DNA of 6,952 nucleotides from Legionella longbeachae. Its GTDB lineage: Bacteria; Pseudomonadota; Gammaproteobacteria; Legionellales; Legionellaceae. The position numbers and the translations under genes were made by a program. Below are positions 5,739 through 6,952 of the stretch, piece after piece. The stretch is taken from positions 1 through 6,952 of the forward strand of contig JACPOX010000100.1 of NCBI GenBank assembly GCA_016191305.1, read 5' to 3'. The notes beneath the pieces were generated by a model. That model was not told the DNA's origin. It made no database searches and saw only the letters and a program-made list of their open reading frames with translations. Position 1 is the stretch's first letter, and each line of letters begins with the position of its first letter.

Positions 5739-5792
5739 ATTTGATCCTAAAAAAATTAAGAAATATAATAATAGGGCGTGTTTACAATTCAT

Positions 5793-5822
5793 CCCCGACG
5801 CCTAAGTGCCGCGGCATCCAGG
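5793..5822. repeat. GC-rich palindromic patch, possibly a dispersed intergenic repeat
   Basis: This patch stands out in AT-rich DNA and contains the perfect 10-bp palindrome TGCCGCGGCA at 5807-5816, flanked by CCCCGACGCC and TCCAGG. It resembles a piece of a REP-like intergenic element. It lies between lepB and the IS5 remnant, and its left edge abuts the longest possible lepB start, another reason to prefer the internal start. Confidence 0.4.
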
Positions 5823-5877
5823 AGATGGTCAAATTAAAACAGAACCAATTTAATTACTCATTAATTGATAACTAAGA

Positions 5878-5926
5878 GCAAACTCGTAATATAACGATTC
5901 TAACGTCAAATATAAAACGAGTTTGC
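5878..5926 (+). repeat. 10-bp inverted repeat ending at the IS5 transposase start
   Basis: GCAAACTCGT (5878-5887) and ACGAGTTTGC (5917-5926) are perfect inverted complements separated by 29 bases. The right arm ends two bases before the transposase ATG, covering the place where a ribosome binding site would be. The left arm may belong to the terminal repeat of the element. No matching right-hand terminal copy is found in the window. Confidence 0.6.
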
Positions 5927-5927
5927 A

Positions 5928-6432
5928 ATGGCTAGACTGATGCTCAGTGACGAGCTGTGGTCAAAGCTAAAGGAGATCATGCTACAACATGAGATTTATA
6001 ACAAGTCTAATCTTCGTATGATGGTTGAAGCAATGTTATACCGCATTGCCCTTGGGGACCTACCTGGAGAATTTGGATTCTGGCATTCTATTTATCAGCA
6101 ATTCAACCGTTAGTATTCAAAAGATAAGTTGATGAAGATTTTTAAAGATCTCGTACAAGATCCTGACTTAGAATGGGAGTTTATTGACGGGATCGTCGTT
6201 AGAGCGCATCAACATAGTTCAGGTCCTGTCAGAGAAGAAAATCAGGCCATTGGAAAATCCGTTGGCGGGAATACCACAAAAATTCATATGGCCGTTGATG
6301 CATATGCTCTTCCAATCGAATTTGATTTAACAGGTGGTGAAGTGCATGACAGTTTCGAGCCATTGCTACAAGATACGATTGTTTACGGATTGCGGTATTA
6401 AAAATGAAATCACATTTATTCCACAGAGGTAG
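5928..6432 (+). pseudogene. Decayed IS5-family (IS427-like) transposase
   Basis: The start M-A-R-L-M-L-S-D-E-L-W-S-K-L and F-G-F-W-H-S-I-Y-Q-Q-F-N-R match the N-terminal domain of IS5-family transposases. Three kinds of damage are visible. Around 6045 the conserved C-P-W-R-D-L-P box is collapsed to A-L-G-D-L-P by a small deletion. At 6111-6113 an in-frame TAG replaces the tryptophan after F-N-R, and the same frame continues Y-S-K-D-K-L. After 6360 the frame is lost, though G-I-K-N-E-I-T-F-I-P-Q-R in another frame (ending at TAG 6430-6432) still matches the family. The first catalytic Asp (F-I-D-G, codon 6186-6188) and the G-E-V-H-D segment remain. The last catalytic Glu region is missing. It is not functional. 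Confidence 0.85.
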
Positions 6433-6481
6433 AATAATAATATCAACATTTAGTAAGTATACGCAATGCTCAACTTTTCAC

Positions 6482-6525
6482 GGAACAAAACGGGCCTGGG
6501 CCCGTGAACGAGCCCGAACCCGTCC
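6482..6525. repeat. GC-rich inverted-repeat island
   Basis: ACGGGC (6490-6495) and GCCCGT (6500-6505) form a tight stem with a 4-base loop; CACGG before it and further GCCCG and ACCCGT blocks after it allow alternative pairings. On the minus strand, the stem is followed by TTTTGTTC, like an intrinsic terminator. In one plus frame it reads as an Arg-Ala-rich string (A-W-A-R-E-R-A-R-T-R), probably without meaning. Base composition differs sharply from both flanks. The surrounding 6433-6600 holds no recognisable gene. Confidence 0.5.
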
Positions 6526-6600
6526 TAGCGTCGTCTAATTAGCTTTTTTCGTCATTTTAGTCAACATCATAACAATGCGAGTTAGTAAATCTCTGGTTAA

Positions 6601-6887
6601 GTGATAATATTCTGGTGTTATTTTAAGGAGCATTGGTTTTCATGGTTTCCAGAACTAGGAAGTCGAGGTAATGCAAAACAATCTGCAAATTTTGGTTAAT
6701 AAAACAAAGAATACAGGCATCTTTTGCAGCTCAAAGCGGAGCATTATCAGATAGACTTCATATGGCGGATGGATTGCCAATGCCTGTTTGCCATTTTAAG
6801 CGCGCAGGTTTTAGTTCTATCTTTAAAGGTATTGCATCCTATGGTTATTGTGCCTCCAAGAGCGAGACATATTACGGTTTTAAAGGC
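6601..6887 (+). pseudogene. Frameshifted fragment of an IS982-like transposase
   Basis: From 6601, one frame reads K-E-H-W-F-S-W-F-P-E-L and stops at 6697-6699. A second frame, open from 6672, then continues I-K-Q-R-I-Q-A-S-F-A-A-Q, A-D-G-L-P-M-P-V-C-H-F-K-R-A, Y-G-Y-C-A-S-K-S-E-T-Y-Y-G-F-K-G. This order of motifs is that of the central DDE region of IS982-type transposases. A shift near 6690 links the two. After F-K-G (6885-6887) the homology stops abruptly where the family would continue with a histidine and beta-strands, so the element is cut there. The N-terminal third is also missing. Confidence 0.7.
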
Positions 6888-6952
6888 AAAAAGAACTCGA
6901 AAATCTCACTATCCAAGAGATGACCTACCAAGACGATCTGGAAATCGATTTG
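6884..6952 (+). other. Open frame running off the right edge, unrecognised
   Basis: Directly at the break of the IS982-like fragment, a different frame opens and runs without a stop to the end of the window: Q-K-E-L-E-N-L-T-I-Q-E-M-T-Y-Q-D-D-L-E-I. It is acidic and protein-like, with an in-frame ATG at 6920. It may be the interior of a gene interrupted by the element, or a start lying beyond the edge. Too short to name. Confidence 0.25.

Noticed and set aside
6404..6538. 44-codon plus frame ending in an Arg-Ala-rich string
   Set aside because: It overlaps the tail of the IS5 remnant in another frame and has no ribosome binding site. The Arg-Ala run is a by-product of the GC-rich repeat.

Overview
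The window is AT-rich bacterial DNA that reads like an accessory region of a gammaproteobacterial intracellular pathogen or amoeba symbiont. Legionella or a close relative is the best guess. The reasons are a large F-box plus ankyrin-repeat protein (a eukaryotic-like effector architecture typical of Dot/Icm substrates), short autonomous genes separated by long non-coding stretches, and many decayed insertion sequences. No rRNA, tRNA or CRISPR array was seen, and genus assignment is inference.

Layout. Positions 1-850 hold a small secreted histidine-rich protein with an internal tandem repeat, followed by the C-terminal stump of a tyrosine recombinase of the Integrase_1 type. Positions 850-1940 hold a small cupin gene and, on the minus strand, the first ~50 codons of an IS630-family transposase. 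Positions 1880-3503 hold a near-consensus sigma-70-type promoter and the 521-residue F-box/ankyrin protein, the centrepiece of the window. Positions 3504-4065 are mostly non-coding and contain a GC-richer open stretch that may be a gene remnant, plus a hairpin. Positions 4066-4929 hold a MerR/TipAS-type regulator with a textbook 19-bp-spacer promoter and a strong terminator. Its DNA-binding domain is broken by a one-base frameshift, while the ligand-binding domain remains open and has its own plausible internal start. Positions 5046-5738 (minus) encode a complete type I signal peptidase, probably beginning 18 codons inside the longest frame. Positions 5870-6952 are transposon debris: an IS5-family transposase with an in-frame amber codon and deletions, a GC-rich inverted-repeat island, and a frameshifted IS982-like transposase fragment that breaks off into unrelated sequence at the right edge.

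How it fits together. Four genes look intact: the His-rich protein, the cupin, the F-box/ankyrin protein and the signal peptidase. They do not form an operon; each has its own upstream region, and the signal peptidase faces the other way. The broken integrase, the three kinds of transposase debris and a 16-bp direct repeat at positions 22 and 4015 suggest that the effector-bearing left half arrived by horizontal transfer and then decayed. No multi-gene novel system is evident. The items most worth a second look are the F-box/ankyrin effector, the frameshifted TipA-like regulator that may now make only its ligand-binding half, and the His-rich repeat protein.
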